Counted from the stretch's first letter, positions 46,930-59,300 are shown. The stretch is DNA of 64,000 nucleotides from Marthasterias glacialis (GCA_911728455.2 OU452226.1:9523498-9587497), one strand, 5' to 3'. Numbers and translations are program-made. Notes: a model not told the origin generated them from the letters alone.

Positions 46930-47460
46930 GGATTTTGTTCCTCTATGGTTAGAGTAAGGAAGGGTCCCAGTAAGTCACTCTCTACGAAGTTGTTCAGTCC
47001 CAACTTATTAACCCTAACCAACCCAAATCCTTAAATTTCCTTTTCCCAAAATCAAAGGATTTTGAAAGATATGGGGTATTACATAGGCCACTGCAGCGGA
47101 GAAGGGTCCTTAAGGAATTGGGTCATAGTGTGTTTCTGCTGTGGAAGGATCAAGTAGGAATTAGGCTATTAGGCTGTATTTGATGAAGAAGGGTTTAGAA
47201 GGATTAGGATCATGTGATTTTGCTAAAATGTGATATAGTAGGAATTGGGTTGTATGCAATTTGGCTAAACTAATGTATAATTAACAGATTATCATGGGCT
47301 GAAAGGATTTCAAAGGAATTGGGTCATATGCCATGTGGATAAAATATATGGATTTCGAAGGGTTAGGGCTTGAGGGTCTTTTTACCCTCACAGACTGAAG
47401 GATATTGTAGGACTTGGGCTGTGTGTGAACAAGTGGTCCTAGTTAGTTAGGGTTAATCAT
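46930..47460. repeat. degenerate GGAATTGGGTCATA-type repeat
   Basis: Words such as AAGGAATTGGGTCATA, GTAGGAATTGGGTTGTAT and GAAGGGTTAGGGCTTGAGGG recur irregularly. They may be the decayed interior of the foldback that follows. Confidence 0.4.
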
Positions 47461-47464
47461 GCCA

Positions 47465-48245
47465 ACTATAGTTGGGACCAGTCCCAACTTTAATGTTACA
47501 GTTGGGACGGCCCAACTATACAGGTATGTAGCTGGGAACTGTCTGATTACATTGTGATAGGGATAACCGCAATCGGTCAGTGGTCCTCTATAGTAATTGC
47601 TATCCTCAAGTTTCTCTTGATTTACATGTAGAACGGGGCACGTACGTGATGATGGTAGTTATCGCGGAAGAACATTTGAAAATTGTTTGAGAAGAATCCA
47701 TGCTCAATCACACACCCACGCCACCTGCCATCAGCAGCCATTGCCGAAGCCATCAGTTGGGACATGACCGAATTTCAGTGACTGGTTCTACAGGTCCCCT
47801 GCACAGTGAAAGATTTGTGGATCCCATCTACAGTTGGGCCGGTCCCAACTGTAGTTGGGATGATTCTAAAGGCCATGTCACACGAGACAATTTACAGGCA
47901 ACCAGTTCCAGGCAATCTCTAATAGAAAAAGAGTCATTCACGTTTCAGTTTTCTCATTAATTCTGTGGATCCCATCTACAGTTGGGCCGGTCCCAACTGT
48001 AGTTGGGATGATTCTAAAGGCCATGTCACACGAGACAATTTACAGGCAAGCAGTTCCAGGCAATCTCCAATAAAAAAAAGTCATTCAGGTTTCAGTTTTC
48101 TCATTAATTCGTGAGGATAGTAAGTTACGGCTAAAAGAATGTATTTTATGCTGCGGAAGTGCTCCTTTTGCGTGCAGTGCAAGCTGCCTGTAAAAATGTC
48201 CCTGTGTGACATGGCCTTAAAGTTGGGACGGAACATAGTTAGGGT
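47465..48245. repeat. foldback region with CAGTTGGGAC palindromes and a 148-bp tandem duplication
   Basis: Two adjacent, almost identical 148-bp units begin at 47,816 and 47,964, each carrying CAGTTGGGCCGGTCCCAACT and AAGGCCATGTCACACGAGAC. An inverted partner of the latter (TGTGTGACATGGCCTTAAAG) is at about 48,200-48,220. CCCAACT/AGTTGGG words mark the whole region. Confidence 0.75.
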
Positions 48246-49437
48246 TAAGCAGAACCCAACTTTAAAGTGTTGCCATGCGAAATATTGCACAATACAAACT
48301 TTTAAAAAGCACAATACCTAAGCATAAGAACTATGTGGTACAGTACCTGTTAATTTTTTAATTTATTTTTAATGGCGATATCTTTGTGCTTTTTTCAGTA
48401 GCAGCTGTACAAAATTTTCTCATTGTAACCTAATTTAATTTATCACACCACATGTATGTACACTGTATGTGGGTCTGAACTACATGTATGTAGGTCACAG
48501 CGCATGTATGTGGGTTAGAGATCAATAATTTTTTTCTTGGTCGGTCCAGATCCAGATCCCAGCAGGTACTATCACTCTGACACACAAGTTTGTCCAAAGT
48601 TAGATTTCATCGAGGAAAAGAGCAATATACACATGTCCGACGTACCGCTTTTGAATTCTTTAGTAAACAGAAAAGAATTTAATTCATAGGAAATGAATTT
48701 CATGAAGTAATCCAGGATAAATGTACATTGTCCAACGTAACACTTTTTAATTCTAGAGTAAAAAGAAAATAGTTTAATTCATAAGAATTGAATTTTGTGT
48801 GAAGTAACAAGACAGTTACCCTTTAATACCATAAAACACCTAGCCCAAGATGCAATGTAGATATCTGTAGATAACTGTTTACTTGACAAGATACATGTGC
48901 TGACACGCAAGATACATGTATACTGTACGTGTACTAACACGCTTTAAAGCAGAGTACACTGAGAAGATGGTAAAATTACCATCTTTTTTTTTAAAGAATA
49001 TCAGCAAAAATATCAGGTAAGATGGTGTGGGAAGGAAATTCTTTCAACACCCAAATACATGAAAAAGGTTATGATTGATAAACATAAACTACATGTAGAA
49101 TCAACATTTAAAAAAAAAAAATTATAATATTGAAAAATGTCACAAATTGTGTCCCACCTTCATGGAATGACCCTACTGCACAGCTTTAGTTTTTGAAAAT
49201 GTGTGTCTTTTTTGCTTAGAAGATTTCAAGAAATGATTCAGTACAAAATTTCAATTTGTCTCAAACTGTAGGTACCCTTTTCTCAGGAAAAACTGTCTTG
49301 CCCTGACAGGAACAAAGTACAGTATCAGGGCCAAATGTAACGTACAATGTATCTTGTATCATTTGTTTCCACATCTATGTACATGTATGTATGTAATCAC
49401 CTAACTTTGATCCAATCAGATGGGCGATACTGCAGGC
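48246..49437. other. non-coding, ACATGTATGT-rich
   Basis: No gene is recognised. Bases 48,450-48,515 repeat ATGTATGTGGGT/ATGTATGTAGGT words. Confidence 0.35.
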
Positions 49438-49600
49438 TAGGCCGGGAATTACATGTACATGGAGGCCGTTGTTGCCCGGGACTTGGCCTTGGTGCCCCTT
49501 CCAGAAGTTTACCATACTAGACTTTAAGATTTGCCAGTGGAAGTTCCTTTTGCAAAATGAAAATGGCCTTATACCTCAAAGATGAAATTCCAGGCCTGTG
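49438..49600 (+). mobile_element. MITE, family E2 copy
   Basis: It has the same order as 41,518-41,690: GGCCTTGGTGCCCCTTCC, GATTTGCCAGTGGAAGTTCC and AAAGATGAAATTCCAGGCCTG. Confidence 0.6.
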
Positions 49601-50034
49601 CTGAAACTAGATAGAGTTTCAGAGAAAAACCATTCCATTAACCTTTTTTTCATAATTTCATTGATGTGAAAAGTGCCCTTATACATGCAGCAACTGAAAC
49701 TATGCCATTGATACATGTATGAATGATTGACAGTACATGGCATTTAGTCAGAGTCAACACGAAAAGCACAGTGTATGCTGAATACATACTCAAAATAAAT
49801 CTAAACTGTGAATTATTTTCATATACACATTGTAATGGGAGATGCAAGGTTCTCCAAACCAGTTTTCTAAACTGGGGTGAGGGCATTCTGCACCCAAGCT
49901 TTGTCATAGCTAGTGAATTTAAACAAGCTTTTTTACATGTAGTTGATGTTTACATGTTTGGTTTTGAAAAGCTCTACTTTTAAACCTGGAGGACTTCAAA
50001 TGGTTTTCTTTTATGATTTTTGTGAATTTGATCG

Positions 50035-50140
50035 CAATTCACACTATCGGCCAGTAATTCACAATATCATCCCGTAATTCACAATATCATCCCGTAATTC
50101 GCAATGTCATCCCGTAAATCATAACATCAGCCCGCAATTC
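50035..50140. repeat. short tandem repeat, ATCATCCCGTAATTCACAAT unit
   Basis: Four to five diverging units of about 23 bp. Close by, at 50,288-50,342, is a two-copy tandem repeat of GGTACTTTGTGGCAGGCAGT. Confidence 0.8.
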
Positions 50141-50365
50141 GTGCGAATTGACACAACACACTAGAACCCCAAGATGTACTTTTGGATGTACTTTTGGAAG
50201 ATGGTCATTTAGTCTACAGTACACTAACCATTACATGTAAGTTTCCACTAAATACCAGCCGTACAATGCACCCAATGCTAGCCTGGAAGGCGGTACTTTG
50301 TGGCAGGCAGTCTGTGGTACTTTGTGGCAGGCAGTCTGTGGTACCAGTGTACATGTACATGTCTG

Positions 50366-50890
50366 AGGGTTTTAACCAGTTACCGCCGGATTACATGTAC
50401 ATGTCTACACCATTATTTTCCATGCCAGGAAACGGATGACATGTACTCTGTATGTTTGTGTGATCTTGAAAAGACCGTAACAAGGGTCACCCAGAAATTC
50501 CATTGCGGAGCGTGCACAGTCCAAAGAGGACAGCTGGTAGGCTACTGAAAATAATTCTGAAATTCTGCCTTTACATAAGTTTTTTTATAAGAAGAGGATT
50601 ATCGAGAGGCTTTCACTTATGTTTTTATGTAAGCGTACTTTGTTCAATGGGGGTACAAGTCCGAGTGAACCAAGATTCCAGAACTTGTTCTGGTCTTGGT
50701 ACCAATCCTCGGTGGTTGGCTTTGCAGGGTGCGTGAATATGATGTTTTCTCAATAGAGAAACAATGAATCCCAGTGCTTCAAAGGGAATCTTTGTTCTCT
50801 TAATCTTAACCTTTCTCTTAAGGTTTCTCTGTGCCAGCGTTACTCTCAAAGAAAAATGAGAGAAAATAATCCCGTCAGGCTGGACAATTC
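50366..50890 (+). mobile_element. TTAA-flanked MITE (family T), copy 5
   Basis: The left end TTAACCAGTTACCGCCGGAT is intact. Internal GAGAGGCTTTCACTTATG, GTCCGAGTGAACCAAGATTC and GCCAGCGTTACTCTCAAAGA match copy 1. The right end is lost near CCCGTCAGGCTGGAC. Confidence 0.65.
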
Positions 50891-51251
50891 TTAGTTGTCT
50901 TTAGAATGATTTTTTGTGTTCATTTTCTTTTGTGCCTAGTACACACTTATTGAGAATAAGATTCCTTACAAAATGAATAATTAATGTTTACTCTCAGAGA
51001 TGTTGGAACAAATGATACTGTGCATGCCATGGGCGTACCATACTGCATACAGCTGATCATGCACATTTACGTATCAACAGACATGGCTTTGGGCCTAATG
51101 CAATGTCTTGTGGGTGACTTTATAATTAGAAGGTGTTCCCCTAAACTGTACTTGTATATATATGTATGTACATTTAGAAACAGGAATAAACAATAAAAGT
51201 AAAAATGGACGATGCCATTTTCACTGAAAAAAAGTGTACTTGTATGAACTA

Positions 51252-51390
51252 AGGCTGTGTCTGAATTGGCAGCTGTGGCTATGGATGTGGCTGTTGCTAA
51301 GGATGTTGCTATGGACATCCTGTATGCTTCAACGCTTGTTCTCATGACGATCAAGCTGCAGCCGCAGCTGCTAATTTGGACAGTCCATGG
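51252..51390. repeat. short foldback MITE
   Basis: The ends GGCTGTGTCTGAATTGGCAG and CAGCTGCTAATTTGGACAG are imperfect inverted repeats. The interior has further GGATGTGGCTGTTGC-type words. Confidence 0.5.
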
Positions 51391-51616
51391 GGGCATTTTC
51401 ATGGCAATAATGGAATGGCATCATTGAAAGTTGCCCCCAACCAGTCATTTCAAAACGGTTCAATCATCTGATAGAGCCAACCCTTTTTACGCTGATTGAA
51501 ATTTGACCTTCTGCGGCATTCAGGGAATACGCAGGTACGGTGTTGCATTTCTTTAAACGATCTTTCACTTCACAAATTTCAGCATCTTTTTAGAAAACAT
51601 TTTTTATACCTTTAAC

Positions 51617-51745
51617 AGGGATCAATTTCGCAAAGAGCTATTACATTGATCTCAAAATGTGTATCAATCTTAATTGCTAAAGCAAAGTGTAATATCGCAA
51701 TACTAATCGCTATGGCAATAATGACAATCTTTTAAGATGAATCTT
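51617..51745. mobile_element. foldback MITE (family I), diverged copy
   Basis: It starts ATCAATTTCGCAAAGAGCTA and runs through ATGTGTATCAATCTTAATTG to TTTTAAGATGAATCTTA. It is related to 21,600-21,747 and 59,513-59,667. Confidence 0.5.
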
Positions 51746-51761
51746 ACATTTGTATTAGTTC

Positions 51762-53095
51762 CTTGTGCTGAGTGCACACAAAAATATAGACACATACTAT
51801 GAGCATGTATTGAACATTTATGTACATGTTTAACACGCTTTTTAAAGAGGGTCTCCATCTTGTGATGCACTCATTTTCCAATGGCGTGTCATGGCAAAGT
51901 GTGGGTTCAAGTCCCGGTCTCGACATTTGTGTCCTTAAGCAAGACACTTAACCATTATTGCTGAGTGCACACAAAAATATAGACACATACTATGAGCATG
52001 TATTGTACATTAATGTACATGTTTAACCTGCTTTTTAAGAAGGGGCTCCATCTTGTGATGCACTCATTTTCCTTAAAGAGGGTCTCCATCTTGTGATGCA
52101 CTCATTTTCCTTAAAGAGGGTCTCCATCTTGTGATGCACTCATTTTCCTTAAAGAGGGTCTCCATCTTGTGATGCACTCATTTTCCAATGGCGTGTCATG
52201 GCAAATTGTGGGTTCCAGTCCCGGTCTTGACATTTGTGTCCCTAAGCAAGACACTTAACCATTATTGCCGAGTGCACACAAAAATTGTCTCATTCTCCTT
52301 AAGCAAGACACTTAACCATTATTGCTTCGTCCTTCGGATGGGACGTAAAGCTGTAGGTCCTGTGTGTTGTGTAATGCACGTAAAAGAACCCAGTACACAT
52401 ATCGCAAACAGAAGGGGCTCATCCTGGTGTTCCTGGTTTAATCGGCTGCAGATTGCGCCACAGCACCTTGTAAACCGTTACATGGTGCTATGTAAAGAAA
52501 AAGGTCTCATAAAAAACAAACTCTGCATACCTTGCAGGAAAAAATACTGAGTGCTTTGAGACTCCCATCGGGTGTGATAAAGCACTATATAAGAACTGAG
52601 TTTTATTATTACTATTAATAGATAGAGTCCTTATAAAAGTGGAGATACATGTAGCAAGTCTCTAAACTCGCATTGAAATGGTGTAAAAATGTCATTTATT
52701 TGATACTCTTTCGGATTGAAATTTGAAACATGACTTCATTGGATTCAACAACAAGTGGGTCTGAACATTCCAAAGAGGAATTTTTGCATCCGTCAAAAGG
52801 TCAAATTCAATGCCTTTTTGATTGAATATCATCAACATTCATGAACGAACTAAAGATTCCCTGTACATGTACTTGAAGAATGTACAGACCAGTATATTTG
52901 GAATGTGTTGTCATTGGATGTTTTAGGATATCAACAAAATTCACACTGAAAGGGTTGTAAATCAGAGCATTTCAAACTGTTTTAACATGAGGTTAGAGGC
53001 TAATTTGTTTCCCACTTTCATTAATTAAGGACTATATTAGAAAATGAGTACATCACAAAACTAAATTCCACCTTGGAGCCCTTCTTACAATGTAA
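51762..53095. repeat. composite: family J foldback interrupted by a SINE, with nested tandem duplications
   Basis: The family J left arm (AAGGGGCTCCATCTTGTGAT...TTTTCCAAT) is cut by the SINE at 52,187-52,615 and resumes at 52,619 with AGATAGAGTCCTTATAAAAG, reaching the right end at about 53,095 (ACCTTGGAGCCCTTCTT). The arm-SINE junction is present twice (from 51,767 and from 51,962, starting TGAGTGCACACAAAAATATA). In the second copy a 38-bp arm segment is repeated three times in a row at 52,073-52,186, after a related unit at 52,032. Confidence 0.75.
52187..52615 (+). mobile_element. tRNA-derived SINE, near full length
   Basis: It runs from GGCGTGTCATGG through a decayed box B (GGTTCCAGTCCC), GGGACGTAAAGCTGTAGGTC and GTAAAAGAACCCAGTACACA to the tail GCACTATATAAGAACTGAG and ATTATTACTATT. 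An internal short duplication (AAGCAAGACACTTAACCATT) is present. Confidence 0.75.
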
Positions 53096-53114
53096 AATCA
53101 AATATCAGTTCACA

Positions 53115-53315
53115 GTGTTTTTGACCGTGTGAGGGCCAGTGTGGACCAAATTTACATGATGCAAAACAAGTAAAACTACATTGTTGTTACAATATTATTA
53201 AATTCTTATTTTTTGGACATTGATATAAGAAAACAACATACAAGTAGTCAAAATAAGGTCAAACTGGATTTGAAATTCAGCGTTTAAAGCGCTCTCATGC
53301 AGTCAAAAATACAAC
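53115..53315. repeat. foldback element related to 39,150-39,335, opposite orientation
   Basis: The ends TTTTTGACCGTGTGAGGGCC and GCTCTCATGCAGTCAAAAA are imperfect inverted repeats. The interior ATGCAAAACAAGTAAAACTA is the reverse complement of the interior of the other copy. Confidence 0.55.
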
Positions 53316-54489
53316 CAATATATTCAACATATTTTTGATCTTTTAATAGACCTGTCCCATGAAATATGTAAACTGCACATCACGCATGCGCACTAACACT
53401 ACTGGTGGGCAAAATGAAGGAGCATCGCGCCTTTTTGTGTGGGGCTAATGGTGTCTTGAGGCATGTGCGTCTGCCTAGTGCACAACTCTATGGCATTTGG
53501 CCACCAATAGTGTCTGTATGCATGCGTGAGTGTAATTAGCGTGTTTCATGGGAAAGGCTAAATGAACATCTGTAGATTAAAATAATGTAGACAACGTAGA
53601 GTAAGGTGGACATGAAGTTTAAAAACCTTAGTACCGCAAAGTAACAAAGCTTTTATTCAAAAATACTTTCCATCTATCTACAGGGACTGTAATGTTTTCA
53701 TTTTGAAGTGAAAAAAAAGAATAGCTTGTCATACAAAAGTTCTGTACAATGTATGTTTGTATTCACTGTCTCATGCCTATATGTGCGTAGGAAGTTCACT
53801 TGAACACGTATTCATAACAGCTGAAAAGCTTGACAAATAGTGTTGTTGAGGATGAGATTGAACGTCATGCAGCGGATAATGAATGCATTTGACAAAGGGC
53901 TGAGAAGTAGGTGGCATCTTTGAAGGGGTCAGCTCATCGCAGGCAACAACATGTTGATGGAGGAAGATTGTGTGAAGTGGACAATAGTCCATTCGGAATA
54001 CAGTGGGCCTTGAACATGAGACTGGGAGTGTACACGTTTAGATCTTGGTCTGACAGTCTGAGCGGTTGAATCTTAATCAGAATCTGGTTTAATCAGAATC
54101 TTAAGAAAACTGGTTTAGACTGGTTTGGACTGAAATCAGTTTTATGACGTTTTAGTTGGAAGTTTTTTCATTCTTTAAGGTGGCAGCTTTTGGGGTTGAT
54201 TTAAACATGTACATATGTGTACATGTACAATGTATATTTTGTCAGGTGTATACAAAAGTACAGGAGGGGGGGAACAGCAAAGTTGTGTTCATATTTTCTT
54301 AAGTATGTGCGGTACGTAATATGCATTTGTTCATGTTTTTGATGGGTACAGTCACTTAAGTTTAAAGCAGGCCCTATGCAGCAGATCCAGGAATTGAGTT
54401 GAAAATTGCCTTCAATTTATCGAGGCAAGATGTTTTTATTTCTTTGGATAAAAACTAAATTTTAAGTTCAGTACACGTGTACATGTACA
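53316..54489. other. non-coding, nothing recognised
   Basis: I see no gene or clear repeat here apart from ACATGTAC words near 54,210-54,235. Confidence 0.35.
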
Positions 54490-54860
54490 TGTGGCGTGTC
54501 ATGGTCGAGCAGTCTAGTGCACCAGACTCTGGTGTTTCTGTATAATACAGTGTGTGCTCTAGTCCTGGTCTTGACACTTGTGTCCATAAGCAAGACACTT
54601 CACCAATATCGCTTCGTCAGATTGGACGTAAAGCCGGAGACGTGTTGTACAGTGCACGTATAGAACTTAGAAGAACCCAATTGCACTTTCCGCTATGAGT
54701 TTAAGTTTAAGTTTTTTCGCCACATCACCTTGTGAACTTACAATGAACAAGGTGCTGTAAAAGGGTGTTATTATGCCAAAGCTTAGCACATGTACAGTAC
54801 CTTTGACATACTCGTCTGAACAAGTGCTTTGAGACACCCATAAATATAGCGCAGTAGAGA
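54490..54860 (+). mobile_element. tRNA-derived SINE, diverged copy
   Basis: It starts GTGGCGTGTCATGGTCGAGC, with a decayed box B, AAGCAAGACACTTCACC, TTGGACGTAAAGCCGG, and the tail region GTGCTTTGAGACACCCATAA. It is in the same order as the copies at 25,508 and 52,187. Confidence 0.65.
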
Positions 54861-57147
54861 ACAGATCATCATTACATTGCATGATAATTTTAAGCTTCTG
54901 AAATTAGTGTAAGCTGAGAAATCTGATTTAAATTTCCACCCCTCCCCTCAAGTTCTGAGTCTCTGTAATGAATCTGAAGTTTGTGTGACTGAAAAACATG
55001 GAATGTGTACATAATGAGAAGTAAACGTAATTAAACCAACAAGTTTTCCCAATGTAGTCGACCAGGAGATAATAAATCCAATGTACATGTATAACTTCAA
55101 AACATGACACCATGACTAGTAGTATTTTAATTACAAATTTAATTAAAACGAATACTGCCTACTGATGGCTGGCTTCATCCGTTGCAGCAGAAAGACCTGT
55201 CTCTTTTGAGTTTGTTTTCCCCACAGATCACATCAGCTTGGGAAGTCATTGGGTTTCTTGGAATTCATTAAAAAAGAAGCTGTACACTTGTTTTGTATTC
55301 ATGAAGTGTTTACTTTTGTCCAGTGGAATTTTTTATTTTTGCAGAGATGCAACTTTTTTGATTTAAATCTGAAATCCAGACCCCAAATTCCGTTGTTTTT
55401 TTGTTTTTGTTTTTTTGTTTTTCCCATCCCCAGATTTAGTTTTTGTTTTCTGATTTGTATCCTATTAAAATATGTGATTAAATTTTTTTAAATTTGAAGA
55501 GCTGTGTCTGAAAAACGATAATCCTGTCTGCATGGTTGGCTTTTCTACCAGTCATGAGTATGCGTTTTCTCTGGTAAAAGCGCCATTTTCCAGATACAGT
55601 TTAAAGTATTTTATGACTGGAGATAAATTTACGTACTGACCTATGGCCTGGGAGAAACTTGGAGACAATGTGTGTCCGATGCACTTGTGTGGAGAATCGT
55701 CAACATTTGCAGTAATTTACGGATAAGTCTATGGATATCGTTTTTATATTTTTCCAAATTTGCTATGGTTTTGTAAACTGTCAAGATAATCTTGAAGATG
55801 CTGAAAAGTGTTTGCAGAACCGTTTTCAATGGCCAAAGTGTCGCATCATTTAATACATGTACAATCACATATCACAGGTAAAGAAAAAAAAATCAAAATT
55901 TCTGATTGGATTACAAATTTGGAAGATCAGTATTGTGAACTTTTTAAGATAAGACATGTAAGATACATCCAGTATCTAGCATGTAGTTATAATTTCATCG
56001 TTTTTTTACTGAGTATTTTCCTCCCATTTGCTCAGCACACGGTCCCACTACTGCCAGCAGGGTTCACACTGAGTGTGGTGCTGACATCTTCATACATTGT
56101 ATGTAGGTCAGACATCTACATGTAGTCAAAATTCCGGACATGCATTTTTTAGTGATAGATTTTTCCAATTGTTTTCCATAGCCAGTTGCATACTGTGATT
56201 TGGTTATTTCCACATTTCTTGATATATAATGGCTATGATTTTTATTTATTTTTTTTTTTTTAAGAATATTGTGTAGAGAGATATAAAACAATGAAAACCA
56301 TCTTTCTCAAACGAAAAAATGACAAAAACCAAAATATGTTGCCCTCATTCCAAAGTGGGTTCAAAATAAGGCTGGATGGGTAAAATAGTCTGGCACCTCT
56401 TACATCCAAGAATTAGTATGTTCATTATTGCTGTCGCCTACAGAGAAGGTGACCAAGATTGTGATGGGATGATATAAAAAATAAGCAGCGCATAAATCAA
56501 CCTTTTTTGTATCATACATGTAGCACAGCGCTACGTGTAAGATGTTAGCATAATAAAGTACAGTTAAGAAGTGAGTTGAAGCTCGGGGCGTGGGTGTAAA
56601 ACTTGATTCATAGGGACCTTGTATTCTGAAGGGAGGGGGTGTGGAAGGGGAATGAAATTGAGTATAATTCAGTTTAGATCACAATTTTGGTTGACCGTAG
56701 TCATCGTACAATGTACGTCCGATTGAGGAAGAGCTCCTTTGCTAAATAGGGCCTGCTGTGCAAGAGATAGGGGGAATCAATAATAATAGGGTGACCTAGA
56801 AGTGCGGTTGTTTTGTACTTAGAAGTGGACACAATTTTAGTGGGTTGGAGAAATAGAGGCCTTGCTGTCATGGGAGATCAATATGTGTAAGGTCAGGTTA
56901 GATGGACATCATCTTATTGGACCATGGGGATAGACCTTGTCCTCCATCTGAGGACGGTATACTGAGGGACAGGTGCCTTGTATAAACACACACACCTTTA
57001 ATTGGTATCATTGGAGATTATAACCATAGATAAGGTACATAATGAACTTGTATTATGCACATCTGAGTGGGTCTCTGTGATTAGGCTTCATTGGAGGCAC
57101 TTGATTACCTCATTACAGCACTTGTATTAAATGATTCTGCACTTCAA
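54861..57147. other. non-coding; one weak candidate exon
   Basis: A strong pyrimidine tract and acceptor (TTTTCCCCACAG, ending 55,226) precede a frame that could continue the exon at 40,620-40,795, reading about SHQLGKSLGFLEFIKKEA. No good donor follows and the reading is not recognisable, so I do not call it. The rest holds only simple sequence and scattered ACATGTA words. Confidence 0.3.
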
Positions 57148-57350
57148 GGGGCTGTGTCGGCATGATTATAGCAGGCCTGTGGCTCTGCATGGAAAGATGA
57201 ACTCTAAACCCAGATACTGCACACGGGCACACTTGCGGTCAAATCATAAAGGGGTACCATCTTTGTCAAACTGCTGTGACCACTGATGGGACGCGTGCGT
57301 AGTAACTGGATTATTCCATTTACTGCTACAATCATGATGAAACTGCCCTT
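57148..57350. mobile_element. MITE family F copy
   Basis: It starts GGGGCTGTGTCGGCATGATT and ends ATCATGATGAAACTGCCC. It shares GCAGGCCTGTGGCTCTGCAT and CATGGAAAGATGAACTCT with the ESS2-intron copy at 36,248-36,449. Confidence 0.75.
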
Positions 57351-59140
57351 TATGTACACTGTGCACTGTGCTGTATGCATGGAGCGAGGACATTCAGTAC
57401 ATGTGCACATGGTCATGATGATACATGCATATTGAACGTATAGTTTTGTGCCATGAGGAGTGGTCTGTTCTCAATGTTTATAATACATGTACATGTATGT
57501 ACATGTCATAGACCTTGTGCAACTTCGTCACAGATCACACGCGTGCTTTCAACATATCCACTTCGGTGATCACCTCTCCATTAGTAAAGTACTCAATGTT
57601 CATTTTTATTGAAACTGTTGAACAGACTCGAGCGGGAATTTTGTAATCATATCCGAAAACTGAAAAATACATTGTCACCTAAGGAACTTACACACCAAGC
57701 TCACTTTCATAATGAAGATTTTTGTATTATCAGTTTGAAGAGAAGGTTTTTTTTCTTCTAAAATTACACAAATTTTATCACGTGTGTCAGCATGATGCGC
57801 AGTCAATACGCACATAATTTAACGTAACGCAAAAGACATTTCTTTGCAGTGATTTGCTCGATACCGCACCTTGCGTCGTGCAACGGATAAACAGTTGCAC
57901 ACGACTGAAATATGCGCTGGTGATCACTGCAATGATTGCAAGCGGTCGGTGACATCACATGCCCAAGGTCTATACTGTACTGCATCATTGTATGCATGAC
58001 TCTGCAGATCATGTAAGCATTCAGTAAATTACATTGTAGTATAAATAACATTCACACACAACGTTATACAAATATTGGATGTATGTGAGTGCATTGTCGC
58101 ACAATATAGTCACTCTGTGAAATGAAAAAGCCTGATTTCACCGACTGATTATATTCTATGAGAATGCACAAACTTGAATTTAATATTTGTTTTACATAAC
58201 TCACAAGGATCATTGTCATTTGATTTTTTTTTCACAATAAACACAAAATACATTAATAGGCACGGCTCCTTGTCCACCCCGCAAACAAATGATTTACGTA
58301 CATTGTAACCTTCCTTTCACAATCTTTCAAAGTACATGCATCTCACTTACTGAAAGATGGAAGCCTCACTGCTGTTAAGGTATAATTCAGGGATGCCAGA
58401 GCCAATAACCCCTGAAAGTAAGGCTGTTAGAGATAATCAATTTACAGGGGAAATATTTCCTAAGGGTACAGCCGTTCTTGCTGGATGAATTGAATTAACG
58501 CAATCAGCTTGACGTCTTGCTCTTGGGGCTGACAGGAAAGGGTTTGAAAAACTACAAACATTAATTTTCAATTTGGAAATCATTTTGACGTCCGGTTATC
58601 TGATTACATGCCATGTGATGAGTATTTAAAACAGTGTTCATCACCTCCAGCTGTCTATCTGCTGTTTTCATTTAGGATCTGTTTTTAAAAATGTTTTTTT
58701 TTGTCCTTTATGCAAAACTGGAAATGTTTTTAATTTGACATCCAATATTGTACCTAATTAAGTGCCACGATGTACATGTAAGCAATATTTAATTACAAAA
58801 ATAATCACTGCTAGTAGTGCTTCTGCTTATTTTATTTGTTCTTTCTTTATTTATTTAAAATAAATTGTAGGATCGGTTTTGAATGTTGTGTATTATTTAT
58901 CCCTTGGAATTATAATGAATTAAGAAATATTTGAGGTTAATATACAAGGATTTGATTTTATGTGGACTCCACATCTTAACCTGGGTGTCAAGTTACAAAG
59001 TCAGTTCTTCAGCAGTGTACAAATGTACTTGTATTTGTGCAGTACCCCACATACTACTTAAACATGTACGTATCACTCCTTACAGCCGATTCACCTAGCC
59101 ACCGTACATGTAGTTTATAAGCTCGCCGCCAAGCATTTAT
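57351..59140. other. non-coding, nothing recognised
   Basis: Non-coding, with ACATGTACATGTATGTACAT at about 57,485-57,504. No gene or clear repeat is recognised. Confidence 0.35.
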
Positions 59141-59149
59141 AAACGTCGC

Positions 59150-59300
59150 ATGATACTATCATGGTTCTATCATGATGGAGCATCCACGCTTTAAGCGAGG
59201 CAGATTGTGCTATCATGATACGTAACCCCCTTGCTTATAAAAACTATCATGATACATGTACATGTTGGTGGCTATGTCGGCTATCATGATACGTGACCCC
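59150..59300. repeat. cluster of CTATCATGATA palindromic motifs
   Basis: TATCATGAT(A/G) occurs four times in 140 bp (near 59,170, 59,212, 59,247 and 59,280), with a fifth partial TATCATGG at 59,157. Two copies carry the extension TATCATGATACGTAACCCCC / TATCATGATACGTGACCCCC and are followed by CTTATAA. It may be a decayed tandem or foldback element, or a cluster of binding sites. Confidence 0.5.

Noticed and set aside
50035..50140. CRISPR-like array
   Set aside because: The units are contiguous tandem repeats without spacers in an animal genome.
55227..55330. Second exon of the gene starting at 40,620
   Set aside because: Good acceptor and an open frame in the right phase, but no convincing donor and no recognisable protein.
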